A stretch of DNA of 64,000 bases from positions 186,001 through 250,000 of the forward strand of contig NW_027488786.1 of the NCBI RefSeq assembly GCF_050948215.1, given 5' to 3'. Below, one piece after another: positions 53,554 to 64,000 of the stretch. The notes beneath the pieces are model-generated. The model was not told the DNA's origin and did no database searches. It saw only the letters and a list, made by a program, of their open reading frames with translations. The stretch comes from Halictus rubicundus (lineage: Eukaryota > Arthropoda > Insecta > Hymenoptera > Halictidae). Made by a program: the position numbers and the translations under genes. Position 1 is the stretch's first letter, and each line of letters begins with the position of its first letter.

Positions 53554-56500
53554 CTCTATCCTATCCTATCCTCTATCCTATCCTATCCTCTATCCTATCC
53601 TATCCTCTATCCTATCCTATCCTCTATCCTATCCTAGCCTCTATCCTATTCTATCCTCTATCCTATCCTATCCTCTATCCTATCAAATCCCCTATCCTAT
53701 CCTCTATCCTATCCTATCCTCTATCCTATCCTATCCTCTATCCTATCCTATCCTCTATCCTATCCTATCCACTATCCTATCATATCCTCTATCCTATAAT
53801 ATCCTCTATCCTATCCTATCCTCTATCCAATCCTCTATCCTATCCTATCCTCTATCCTATCCTATCCTCTATCCTATCCTATCCTCTATCCTATCCTATC
53901 CTCTATCCTATCCTATCCTCTATCCTATCCTATCCTCTATCCTATCATATCCTCTATCCTATCCTATCCTCTATCCTATCCTATCCTCTATCCTATCCTA
54001 TCCTCTATCCTATCCTATCCTCTATCCTATCCTATCCTCTATCCTATCCTATCCTCTATCCTATCCTATCCTCTATCCTATCCTATCCTATCCTCTATCC
54101 TATCCTATCCTCTATCCTATCCTATCCTCTATCCTATCCTATCCTCTATCCTATCCTATCCTCTATCCTATCCTATGCTCTATCCTATCCTATCGTCTAT
54201 CCTATCCTATGCTCTATCCTATCCTATCGTCTATCCTATCCTCTATCCTATCCTATCCTCTATCCTATCCTATCCTCTATCCTATCCTATCCTATATCCT
54301 ATCCTATCCTCTATCCTATCATATCCTCTATCCTATCCTATCCTCTATCCTATCCTATCCTCTATCCTATCCTATCCTCTATCCTATCCTATCCTCTATC
54401 CTATCCTATCCTCTATCCTATAATATCCTCTATCCTATCCTATCCTCTATCCAATCCTCTATCCTATCCTATCGTCTATACTATCCTATCCTCTATCCTA
54501 TCCTATCCTCTATCCTATCCTATGCTCTATCCTATCCTATCGTCTATCCTATCCTCTATTCAATCCTCTATCCTATCCTATCCTATCCTCTATCCTATCC
54601 TATCTTCTATACAATTCTATCCTCTATCCTATCAAATCCCCTATCCTATCCTCTATCCTATCCTTTCCGGTACCCTATCCAATCCTCAATCCTATCCTAT
54701 CATCTATCCTCAATACTATCCTTTCCTGTATCCTATCCAATCCTCTATCCTATCCTGTCCTCTATCCTATCCTATCCTCTATCCTATCCTATGCTCTATC
54801 CTATCTTATCGTCTATCCTATCCTCTATCCTATCCTATCATCTATCCTATCCTATCCTCTATCCTCTATCCTCTATCCTCTATCCTATCCTATCCTCTAT
54901 CCTATCCTATCCTCTATCCTATCCTATCCTCTATCCTATCCTATCCTCTATCCTATCCTAGCCTCTATCCTATTCTATCCTCTATCCTATCCTATCCTCT
55001 ATCCTATCAAATCCCCTATCCTATCCTCTATCCTATCCTATCCTCTATCCTATCCTATCCTCTATCCTATCCTATCCACTATCCTATCATATCCTCTATC
55101 CTATAATATCCTCTATCCTATCCTATCCTCTATCCAATCCTCTATCCTATCCTATCCTCTATCCTATCCTATCCTCTATCCTATCCTATCTTCTATACTA
55201 TTCTATCCTCTATCCTATCAAATCCCCTATCCTATCCTCTATCCTATCCTATCCGGTATCCTATACAATCCTCTATCCTATCCTATCATCTATCCTCAAT
55301 CCTATCCTTTCCTGTATCCTATCCAATCCTCTATCCTATCCTGTCCTCTATCCTATCCTATCCTCTATCCTATCCTATGCTCTATCCTATCTTATCGTCT
55401 ATCCTATCCTCTATCCTATCCTATCATCTATCCTATCCTATCCTCTATCCTATCCTATCCTCTATCCTATCCTATCCTCTATCCTCTATCCTCTATCCTA
55501 TCCTATCCTCTATCCTATCCTATCCTCTATCCTATCCTATCCTCTATCCTATCCTATCCTATCCTCTATCCTATCCTATCCTCTATCCTATCCTATCCTC
55601 TATCCTATCCTATCCTCTATCCTATCCTATCCTCTATCCTATCCTATCCTCTATCCTATCCTATCGTCTATACTATCCTATCCTCTATCCTATCCTATCC
55701 TCTATCCTATCCTATGCTCTATCCTATCCTATCGTCTATCCTATCCTCTATTCAATCCTCTATCCTATCCTATCCTATCCTCTATCCTATCCTATCTTCT
55801 ATACTATTCTATCCTCTATCCTATTAAATCCCCTATCCTATCCTCTATCCTATCCTATCCGGTATCCTATCCAATCCTCAATCCTATCCTATCATCTATC
55901 CTCAATCCTATCCTTTCCTGTATCCTATCCAATCCTCTATCCTATCCTGTCCTCTATCCTATCCTATCCTCTATCCTATCCTATGCTCTATCCTATCTTA
56001 TCGTCTATCCTATCCTCTATCCTATCCTATCCTCTATCCTATCCTATCCTCTATCCTCTATCCTCTATCCTCTATCCTCTATCCTATCCTATCCTCTATC
56101 CTATCCTATCCTCTATCCTATCCTATCCTCTATCCTATCCTATCCTCTATCCTATCCTAGCCTCTATCCTATTCTATCCTCTATCCTATCCTATCCTCTA
56201 TCCTATCAAATCCCCTATCCTATCCTCTATCCTATCCTATCCTCTATCCTATCCTATCCTCTATCCTATCCTATCCTCTATCCTATCCTATCCACTATCC
56301 TATCATATCCTCTATCCTATAATATCCTCTATCCTATCCTATCCTCTATCCAATCCTCTATCCTATCCTATCCTCTATCCTATCCTATCCTCTATCCTAT
56401 CCTATCCTCTATCCTATCCTATCCTCTATCCTATCCTATCCTCTATCCTATCCTATCCTCTATCCTATCATATCCTCTATCCTATCCTATCCTCTATCCT

Positions 56501-56920
56501 ATCCTATCCTCTATCCTATCCTATCCTCTATCCTATCCTATCCTCTATCCTATCCTATCCTCTATCCTATCCTATCCTCAATCCTATCCTATCCTCTATC
56601 CTATCCTATCCACTATCCTATAATATCCTCTATCCTATCCTATCCTCTATCCAATCCTCTATCCTATCCTATCGTCTATACTATCCTATCATCTATCCTA
56701 TCCTATCCTCTTTCCTATCCTATCCTCTATCCTCTATCCTCTATCCTATCCTATCCTCTATCCTATCCTATCCTCTATCCTATCCTATCCTCTATCCTAT
56801 CCTATCCTCTATACTATTGTATCCTCTATCCTATCCTATCCTCTATCCTATCCTATGCTCTAGCCTATCCTATCGTCTATCCTATCCTCTATCCTATCCT
56901 ATCATCTATCCTATCCTATC

Positions 56921-59900
56921 CTCTATCCTCAATCCTATCCTTTCCTGTATCCTATCCAATCCTCTATCCTATCCTGTCCTCTATCCTATCCTATCCTCTA
57001 TCCTATCCTATGCTCTATCCTATCTTATCGTCTATCCTATCCTCTATCCTATCCTATCATCTATCCTATCCTATCCTCTATCCTATCCTATCCTCTATCC
57101 TCTATCGTCTATCCTATCCTATCCTCTATCCTATCCTATCCTCTATCCTATCCTATCCTCTATCCTATCCTATCCTCTATACTATTGTATCCTCTATCCT
57201 ATCCTATCCTCTATCCTATCCTATGCTCTATCCTATCCTATCGTCTATCCTATCCTCTATCCTATCCTATCATCTATCCTATCCTATCCTCCATCCTCAA
57301 TCCTATCCTTTCCTGTATCCTATCCAATCCTGTATCCTATCCTGTCCTCTATCCTATCCTATCCTCTATCCTATCCTATGCTCTATCCTATCCTATCGTC
57401 TATCCTATCCTCTATCCTATCCTATCATCTATCCTATCCTATCCTCTATCCTATCCTATCCTCTATCCTCTATCGTCTATCCTATCCTATCCTCTATCCT
57501 ATCCTATCCTCTATCCTATCCTATCCTCTATACTATTGTATCCTCTATCCTATCCTATCCTCTATCCTATCCTATGCTCTATCCTATCCTATCGTCTATC
57601 CTATCCTCTATCCTATCCTATCATCTATCCTATCCTATCCTCTATCCTCAATCCTATCCTTTCCTGTATCCTATCCAATCCTGTATCCTATCCTGTCCTC
57701 TATCCTATCCTATCCTCTATCCTATCCTATGCTCTATCCTATCCTATCGTCTATCCTATCCTCTATCCTATCCTATCATCTATCCTATCCTATCCTCTAT
57801 CCTATCCTATCCTATCCTCTATCCTATCCCATCCTCTATCCTATCCTATCCTCTATCCTATCCTATCCTCTATCCTATCCTATCCTATATCCTATCCTAT
57901 CCTCTATCCTATCATATCCTCTATCCTATCCTATCTTCTATACTATTCTATCCTCTATCCTATCAAATCCCCTATCCTATCCTCTATCCTATCCTATCCG
58001 GTATCCTATACAATCCTCTATCCTATCCTATCATCTATCCTCAATCCTATCCTTTCCTGTATCCTATCCAATCCTCTATCCTATCCTGTCCTCTATCCTA
58101 TCCTATCCTCTATCCTATCCTATGCTCTATCCTATCTTATCGTCTATCCTATCCTCTATCCTATCCTATCATCTATCCTATCCTATCCTCTATCCTATCC
58201 TATCCTCTATCCTATCCTATCCTCTATCCTATCCTATCCTCTATCCTCTATCCTCTATCCTATCCTATCCTCTATCCTATCCTATCCTCTATCCTATCCT
58301 ATCCTCTATCCTATCCTATCCTCTATCCTATCCTATCCTATCCTCTATCCTATCCTATCCTCTATCCTATCCTATCCTCTATCCTATCCTATCCTCTATC
58401 CTATCCTATCCTCTATCCTATCCTATCCTCTATCCTATCCTATCGTCTATACTATCCTATCCTCTATCCTATCCTATCCTCTATCCTATCCTATGCTCTA
58501 TCCTATCCTATCGTCTATCCTATCCTCTATTCAATCCTCTATCCTATCCTATCCTATCCTCTATCCTATCCTATCTTCTATACTATTCTATCCTCTATCC
58601 TATTAAATCCCCTATCCTATCCTCTATCCTATCCTATCCGGTATCCTATCCAATCCTCAATCCTATCCTATCATCTATCCTCAATCCTATCCTTTCCTGT
58701 ATCCTATCCAATCCTCTATCCTATCCTGTCCTCTATCCTATCCTATCCTCTATCCTATCCTATCCTCTATCCTATCCTATCCTCTATCCTATCCTATCCT
58801 CTATCCTATCCTATCCTCTATCCTATCCTATCCTCTATCCTATCATATCCTCTATCCTATCCTATCCTCTATCCTATCCTATCCTCTATCCTATCCTATC
58901 CTCTATCCTATCCTATCCTCTATCCTATCCTATCCTCTATCCTATCCTATCCTCTATCCTATCCTATCCTCTATCCTATCCTATCCACTATCCTATAATA
59001 TCCTCTATCCTATCCTATCCTCTATCCAATCCTCTATCCTATCCTATCGTCTATACTATCCTATCATCTATCCTATCCTATCCTCTTTCCTATCCTATCC
59101 TCTATCCTCTATCCTCTATCCTATCCTATCCTCTATCCTATCCTATCCTCTATCCTATCCTATCCTCTATACTATTGTATCCTCTATCCTATCCTATCCT
59201 CTATCCTATCCTATGCTCTAGCCTATCCTATCGTCTATCCTATCCTCTATCCTATCCTATCATCTATCCTATCCTATCCTCTATCCTCAATCCTATCCTT
59301 TCCTGTATCCTATCCAATCCTCTATCCTATCCTGTCCTCTATCCTATCCTATCCTCTATCCTATCCTATGATCTATCCTATCTTATCGTCTATCCTATCC
59401 TCTATCCTATCCTATCATCTATCCTATCCTATCCTCTATCCTATCCTATCCTCTATCCTCTATCGTCTATCCTATCCTATCCTCTATCCTATCCTATCCT
59501 CTATCCTATCCTATCCTCTATACTATTGTATCCTCTATCCTATCCTATCCTCTATCCTATCCTATGCTCTATCCTATCCTATCGTCTATCCTATCCTCTA
59601 TCCTATCCTATCATCTATCCTATCCTATCCTCTATCCTCAATCCTATCCTTTCCTGTATCCTATCCAATCCTCTATCCTATCCTGTCCTCTATCCTATCC
59701 TATCCTCTATCCTATCCTATGCTCTATCCTATCCTATCGTCTATCCTATCCTCTATCCTATCCTATCATCTATCCTATCCTATCCTCTATCCTATCCCAT
59801 CCTCTATCCTATCCTATCCTCTATCCTATCCTATCCTCTATCCTATCCTATCCTATATCCTATCCTATCCTCTATCCTATCATATCCTCTATCCTATCCT

Positions 59901-60684
59901 ATCTTCTATACTATTCTATCCTCTATCCTATCAAATCCCCTGTCCTATCCTCTATCCTATCCTATCCGGTATCCTATACAATCCTCTATCCTATCCTATC
60001 ATCTATCCTCAATCCTATCCTTTCCTGTATCCTATCCAATCCTCTATCCTATCCTGTCCTCTATCCTATCCTATCCTCTATCCTATCCTATGCTCTATCC
60101 TATCTTATCGTCTATCCTATCCTCTATCCTATCCTATCATCTATCCTATCCTATCCTCTATCCTATCCTATCCTCTATCCTATCCTATCCTCTATCCTAT
60201 CCTATCCTCTATCCTCTATCCTCTATCCTATCCTATCCTCTATCCTATCCTATCCTCTATCCTATCCTATCCTCTATCCTATCCTATCCTATCCTCTATC
60301 CTATCCTATCCTCTATCCTATCCTATCCTCTATCCTATCCTATCCTCTATCCTATCCTATCCTCTATCCTATCCTATCCTCTATCCTATCCTATCGTCTA
60401 TACTATCCTATCCTCTATCCTATCCTATCCTCTATCCTATCCTATGCTCTATCCTATCCTATCGTCTATCCTATCCTCTATTCAATCCTCTATCCTATCC
60501 TATCCTATCCTCTATCCTATCCTATCTTCTATACTATTCTATCCTCTATCCTATTAAATCCCCTATCCTATCCTCTATCCTATCCTATCCGGTATCCTAT
60601 CCAATCCTCAATCCTATCCTATCATCTATCCTCAATCCTATCCTTTCCTGTATCCTATCCAATCCTCTATCCTATCCTGTCCTC
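56921..60684 (+). repeat. B elements, cluster 10 (9 copies)
   Basis: Cores at 56,941, 57,309, 57,660, 58,053, 58,693, 59,299, 59,650, 60,021 and 60,644. The spacings 351, 606 and roughly 370 bp recur. Type B2 copies alternate with CCGG-bearing type 1 copies. Confidence 0.85.
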
Positions 60685-60795
60685 TATCCTATCCTATCCT
60701 CTATCCTATCCTATGCTCTATCCTATCTTATCGTCTATCCTATCCTCTATCCTATCCTATCATCTATCCTATCCTATCCTCTATCCTATCCTATC

Positions 60796-60830
60796 CTCTA
60801 TCCTCTATCCTCTATCCTCTATCCTCTATC
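60796..60830 (+). repeat. Run of five 7-bp monomers, the longest seen
   Basis: Five CTCTATC units in a row before a full 17-mer, in the same position relative to the upstream B element as the runs at 52.3 and 53.5 kb. Confidence 0.8.
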
Positions 60831-61944
60831 CTCTATCCTATCCTATCCTCTATCCTATCCTATCCTCTATCCTATCCTATCCTCTATCCTATCCTATCCT
60901 CTATCCTATCCTAGCCTCTATCCTATTCTATCCTCTATCCTATCCTATCCTCTATCCTATCAAATCCCCTATCCTATCCTCTATCCTATCCTATCCTCTA
61001 TCCTATCCTATCCTCTATCCTATCCTATCCTCTATCCTATCCTATCCACTATCCTATCATATCCTCTATCCTATAATATCCTCTATCCTATCCTATCCTC
61101 TATCCAATCCTCTATCCTATCCTATCCTCTATCCTATCCTATCCTCTATCCTATCCTATCCTCTATCCTATCCTATCCTCTATCCTATCCTATCCTCTAT
61201 CCTATCCTATCCTCTATCCTATCATATCCTCTATCCTATCCTATCCTCTATCCTATCCTATCCTCTATCCTATCCTATCCTCTATCCTATCCTATCCTCT
61301 ATCCTATCCTATCCTCTATCCTATCCTATCCTCTATCCTATCCTATCCTCTATCCTATCCTATCCACTATCCTATAATATCCTCTATCCAATCCTATCCT
61401 CTATCCAATCCTCTATCCTATCCTATCGTCTATACTATCCTATCCTCTATCCTATCCTATCCTCTATCCTATCCTATGCTCTATCCTATCCTATCGTCTA
61501 TCCTATCCTCTATCCTATCCTATCCTCTATCCTATCCTATCCTCTATCCTATCCTATCCTCTATCCTATCCTAGCCTCTATCCTATTCTATCCTCTATCC
61601 TATCCTATCCTCTATCCTATCAAATCCCCTATCCTATCCTCTATCCTATCCTATCCTCTATCCTATCCTATCCTCTATCCTATCCTATCCTCTATCCTAT
61701 CCTATCCTCTATCCTATCCTATCCTCTATCCTATCCTATCCTCTATCCTATCCTATCCTCTATCCTATCCTATCCTATCCTCTATCCTATTCTATCCTCT
61801 ATCCTATCCTATCCTCTATCCTATCCTATCCTCTATCCTATCCTATCTTCTATACTATTCTATCCTCTATCCTATCAAATCCCCTATCCTATCCTCTATC
61901 CTATCCTATCCGGTATCCTATCCAATCCTCTATCCTATCCTATC

Positions 61945-63999
61945 ATCTATCCTCAATCCTATCCTTTCCTGTATCCTATCCAATCCTCTATCCTATCCTG
62001 TCCTCTATCCTATCCTATCCTCTATCCTATCCTATGCTCTATCCTATCTTATCGTCTATCCTATCCTCTATCCTATCCTATCATCTATCCTATCCTATCC
62101 TCTTTCCTATCCTATCCTCTATCCTCTATCCTCTATCCTATCCTATCCTCTATCCTATCCTATCCTCTATCCTATCCTATCCTCTATACTATTGTATCCT
62201 CTATCCTATCCTATCCTCTATCCTATCCTATGCTCTAGCCTATCCTATCGTCTATCCTATCCTCTATCCTATCCTATCATCTATCCTATCCTATCCTCTA
62301 TCCTCAATCCTATCCTTTCCTGTATCCTATCCAATCCTCTATCCTATCCTGTCCTCTATCCTATCCTATCCTCTATCCTATCCTATGCTCTATCCTATCT
62401 TATCGTCTATCCTATCCTCTATCCTATCCTATCATCTATCCTATCCTATCCTCTATCCTATCCTATCCTCTATCCTCTATCGTCTATCCTATCCTATCCT
62501 CTATCCTATCCTATCCTCTATCCTATCCTATCCTCTATCCTATCCTATCCTCTATCCTATCCTATCCTATCCTCTATCCTATCCTATCCTCTATCCTATC
62601 CTATCCTCTATCCTATCCTATCCTCTATCCTATCCTATCCTCTATCCTATCCTATCCTCTATCCTATCCTATCGTCTATACTATCCTATCCTCTATCCTA
62701 TCCTATCCTCTATCCTATCCTATGCTCTATCCTATCCTATCGTCTATCCTATCCTCTATTCAATCCTCTATCCTATCCTATCCTATCCTCTATCCTATCC
62801 TATCTTCTATACTATTCTATCCTCTATCCTATTAAATCCCCTATCCTATCCTCTATCCTATCCTATCCGGTATCCTATCCAATCCTCAATCCTATCCTAT
62901 CATCTATCCTCAATCCTATCCTTTCCTGTATCCTATCCAATCCTCTATCCTATCCTGTCCTCTATCCTATCCTATCCTCTATCCTATCCTATGCTCTATC
63001 CTATCTTATCGTCTATCCTATCCTCTATCCTATCCTATCATCTATCCTATCCTATCCTCTATCCTATCCTATCCTCTATCCTCTATCCTCTATCCTCTAT
63101 CCTATCCTATCCTCTATCCTATCCTATCCTCTATCCTATCCTATCCTCTATCCTATCCTATCCTCTATCCTATCCTAGCCTCTATCCTATTCTATCCTCT
63201 ATCCTATCCTATCCTCTATCCTATCAAATCCCCTATCCTATCCTCTATCCTATCCTATCCTCTATCCTATCCTATCCTCTATCCTATCCTATCCTCTATC
63301 CTATCCTATCCACTATCCTATCATATCCTCTATCCTATAATATCCTCTATCCTATCCTATCCTCTATCCAATCCTCTATCCTATCCTATCCTCTATCCTA
63401 TCCTATCCTCTATCCTATCCTATCCTCTATCCTATCCTATCCTCTATCCTATCCTATCCTCTATCCTATCCTATCCTCTATCCTATCATATCCTCTATCC
63501 TATCCTATCCTCTATCCTATCCTATCCTCTATCCTATCCTATCCTCTATCCTATCCTATCCTCTATCCTATCCTATCCTCTATCCTATCCTATCCTCTAT
63601 CCTATCCTATCCTCTATCCTATCCTATCCTCTATCCTATCCTATCCACTATCCTATAATATCCTCTATCCTATCCTATCCTCTATCCAATCCTCTATCCT
63701 ATCCTATCGTCTATACTATCCTATCATCTATCCTATCCTATCCTCTTTCCTATCCTATCCTCTATCCTCTATCCTCTATCCTATCCTATCCTCTATCCTA
63801 TCCTATCCTCTATCCTATCCTATCCTCTATACTATTGTATCCTCTATCCTATCCTATCCTCTATCCTATCCTATGCTCTAGCCTATCCTATCGTCTATCC
63901 TATCCTCTATCCTATCCTATCATCTATCCTATCCTATCCTCTATCCTCAATCCTATCCTTTCCTGTATCCTATCCAATCCTCTATCCTATCCTGTCCTC
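61945..63999 (+). repeat. B elements, cluster 11 (4 copies)
   Basis: Cores at 61,965, 62,316, 62,922 and 63,959. Spacings of 351 and 606 bp match cluster 10. The last copy ends at the window edge. Confidence 0.85.
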
Positions 64000-64000
64000 T

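Larger units (their letters stand above)
52179..55954 (+). repeat. B elements, cluster 9 (6 copies in two sets of three)
   Basis: Cores at 52,199, 52,785, 53,391 and then 54,722, 55,308, 55,914. Each is exactly 2,523 bp from its partner, and both sets have spacings of 586 and 606 bp. All six have CCGG 55 bp upstream. Confidence 0.9.
51510..56560 (+). repeat. Tandem duplication, 2 copies of 2,523 bp
   Basis: The copies are about 51.51-54.04 and 54.04-56.56 kb. At least nine markers are exactly 2,523 bp apart: a 22-mer (51,548/54,071), three B cores, three CCGG sites and two CATATCC steps. Rare variants are shared by both copies: TATACAATTC, a GGTACC (KpnI) site at 52,146 and 54,669, and CAATACTATCC. 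This is the most regular HOR in the window. Confidence 0.9.
1..64000. repeat. Satellite array, 17-bp monomer CTCTATCCTATCCTATC
   Basis: Every stretch of the window can be read as copies of a 17-bp unit, exact or mutated. The unit is a 7-bp head (CTCTATC) followed by two CTATC pentamers. Copies with zero, one or three pentamers give 7-, 12- and 22-bp variants. The consensus has 7 C, 7 T, 3 A and no G. Even the strangest-looking segments (the A elements) align in register to the 17-mer with one to about six mismatches, so no foreign insertion is needed anywhere. No unique flank is visible at either end, so the array is longer than the window. Multi-kb higher-order repeats are known from eukaryotic heterochromatic satellites; that this array is heterochromatic is inferred. 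The orientation is constant, and I see no inversion. Confidence 0.98.
48841..64000. repeat. Array domain 3: B-family HORs only
   Basis: After the B element near 48.8 kb no A, C, D or V element is seen. The zone holds 22 B elements and 13 of the 17 CCGG sites of the window. It also holds the longest runs of 7-bp monomers and a clean 2,523-bp duplication. B cores recur at a small set of spacings (334, 351, 586, 606 bp). This is the most regular HOR organisation in the window and it continues to the right edge. Confidence 0.85.

Noticed and set aside
55377..60557. Open reading frame of more than 1,700 codons (and dozens of others on the + strand)
   Set aside because: It encodes only the 17-residue satellite repeat. 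Equivalent open frames exist in all three + phases, and nothing resembling a promoter, domain or codon bias is present. The openness follows from the absence of stops in the consensus.
1..64000. Telomeric repeat (C-rich strand reading into the window)
   Set aside because: Telomerase-made repeats are short and do not build multi-kb HORs with linked private mutations. No chromosome end or subtelomeric transition is visible, and the 17-bp unit matches no telomere repeat I know.
1..64000. CRISPR array
   Set aside because: There are no spacers. Repeat and intervening sequence are the same 17-mer family, and no cas-like genes are present.
1..64000. CENP-B box
   Set aside because: The unit is also 17 bp long, but it has no match to the CENP-B core, which needs TTCG and CGGGA. 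The length agreement is coincidence.
1..64000. GATA-repeat (Bkm-type) sex-chromosome satellite
   Set aside because: The period is GATAG-based with a TC insertion, not (GATA)n. The sequence alone gives no evidence of a sex chromosome.
1..64000. Assembly artefact generating false duplications
   Set aside because: This cannot be excluded without reads. However, copies differ by single monomers and private variants, and offsets vary, so simple copy-paste assembly error does not explain the whole pattern.

Overview
The whole 64 kb window is one uninterrupted satellite-DNA array. I see no gene, RNA gene, transposon or unique sequence, and both window edges lie inside the array. Everything reduces to a 17-bp monomer, CTCTATCCTATCCTATC on the + strand (GATAGGATAGGATAGAG on the other strand). 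It is built from a 7-bp head (CTCTATC) plus two CTATC pentamers. Monomers of 7, 12 and 22 bp also occur, so lengths follow 7 + 5n. Multi-kilobase higher-order repeats (HORs) of this kind indicate eukaryotic heterochromatin (pericentromeric, subtelomeric or sex-chromosomal). The sequence does not identify the species.

Mutated monomers occur in fixed combinations, which I call A, B, C, D and V elements, and these define the layout. From 1 to about 19.7 kb, divergent A elements appear in four recognisable subtypes, mostly in the order A1-A2-A3-A4, with C and D elements between them. From about 19.7 to 48.8 kb, A and C elements are interleaved with a second family, B (core TTTCCTGTATCC). From about 48.8 kb to the end only B-family HORs remain, many with a CCGG site 55 bp before the B core. 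Long duplications are stacked on this: 3,568 bp (3.3-10.5 kb), 1,128 bp (13.1-15.1 kb), 4,600 bp (16.8-22.7 kb), 1,565 bp (39.3-42.5 kb), about 3,650 bp (46.0-51.4 kb) and 2,523 bp (51.5-56.6 kb). Shared private mutations show several of these are recent.

The + strand is almost free of G, so GC skew is close to its extreme across the window. The + strand reads open for hundreds of codons in all three frames, because the 17-bp period rotates the frame and the consensus contains no stop. On the other strand each monomer closes all three frames. The long open frames are therefore a property of the repeat, not genes.

No coding system is present. The points of interest are the array architecture: the ordered four-state cassette, the replacement of one HOR family by another along the array, recombinant junctions, CpG sites found only in mutated monomers, and dense GATA-type and GG-tract motifs on the complementary strand. 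All positions and counts were read by eye.
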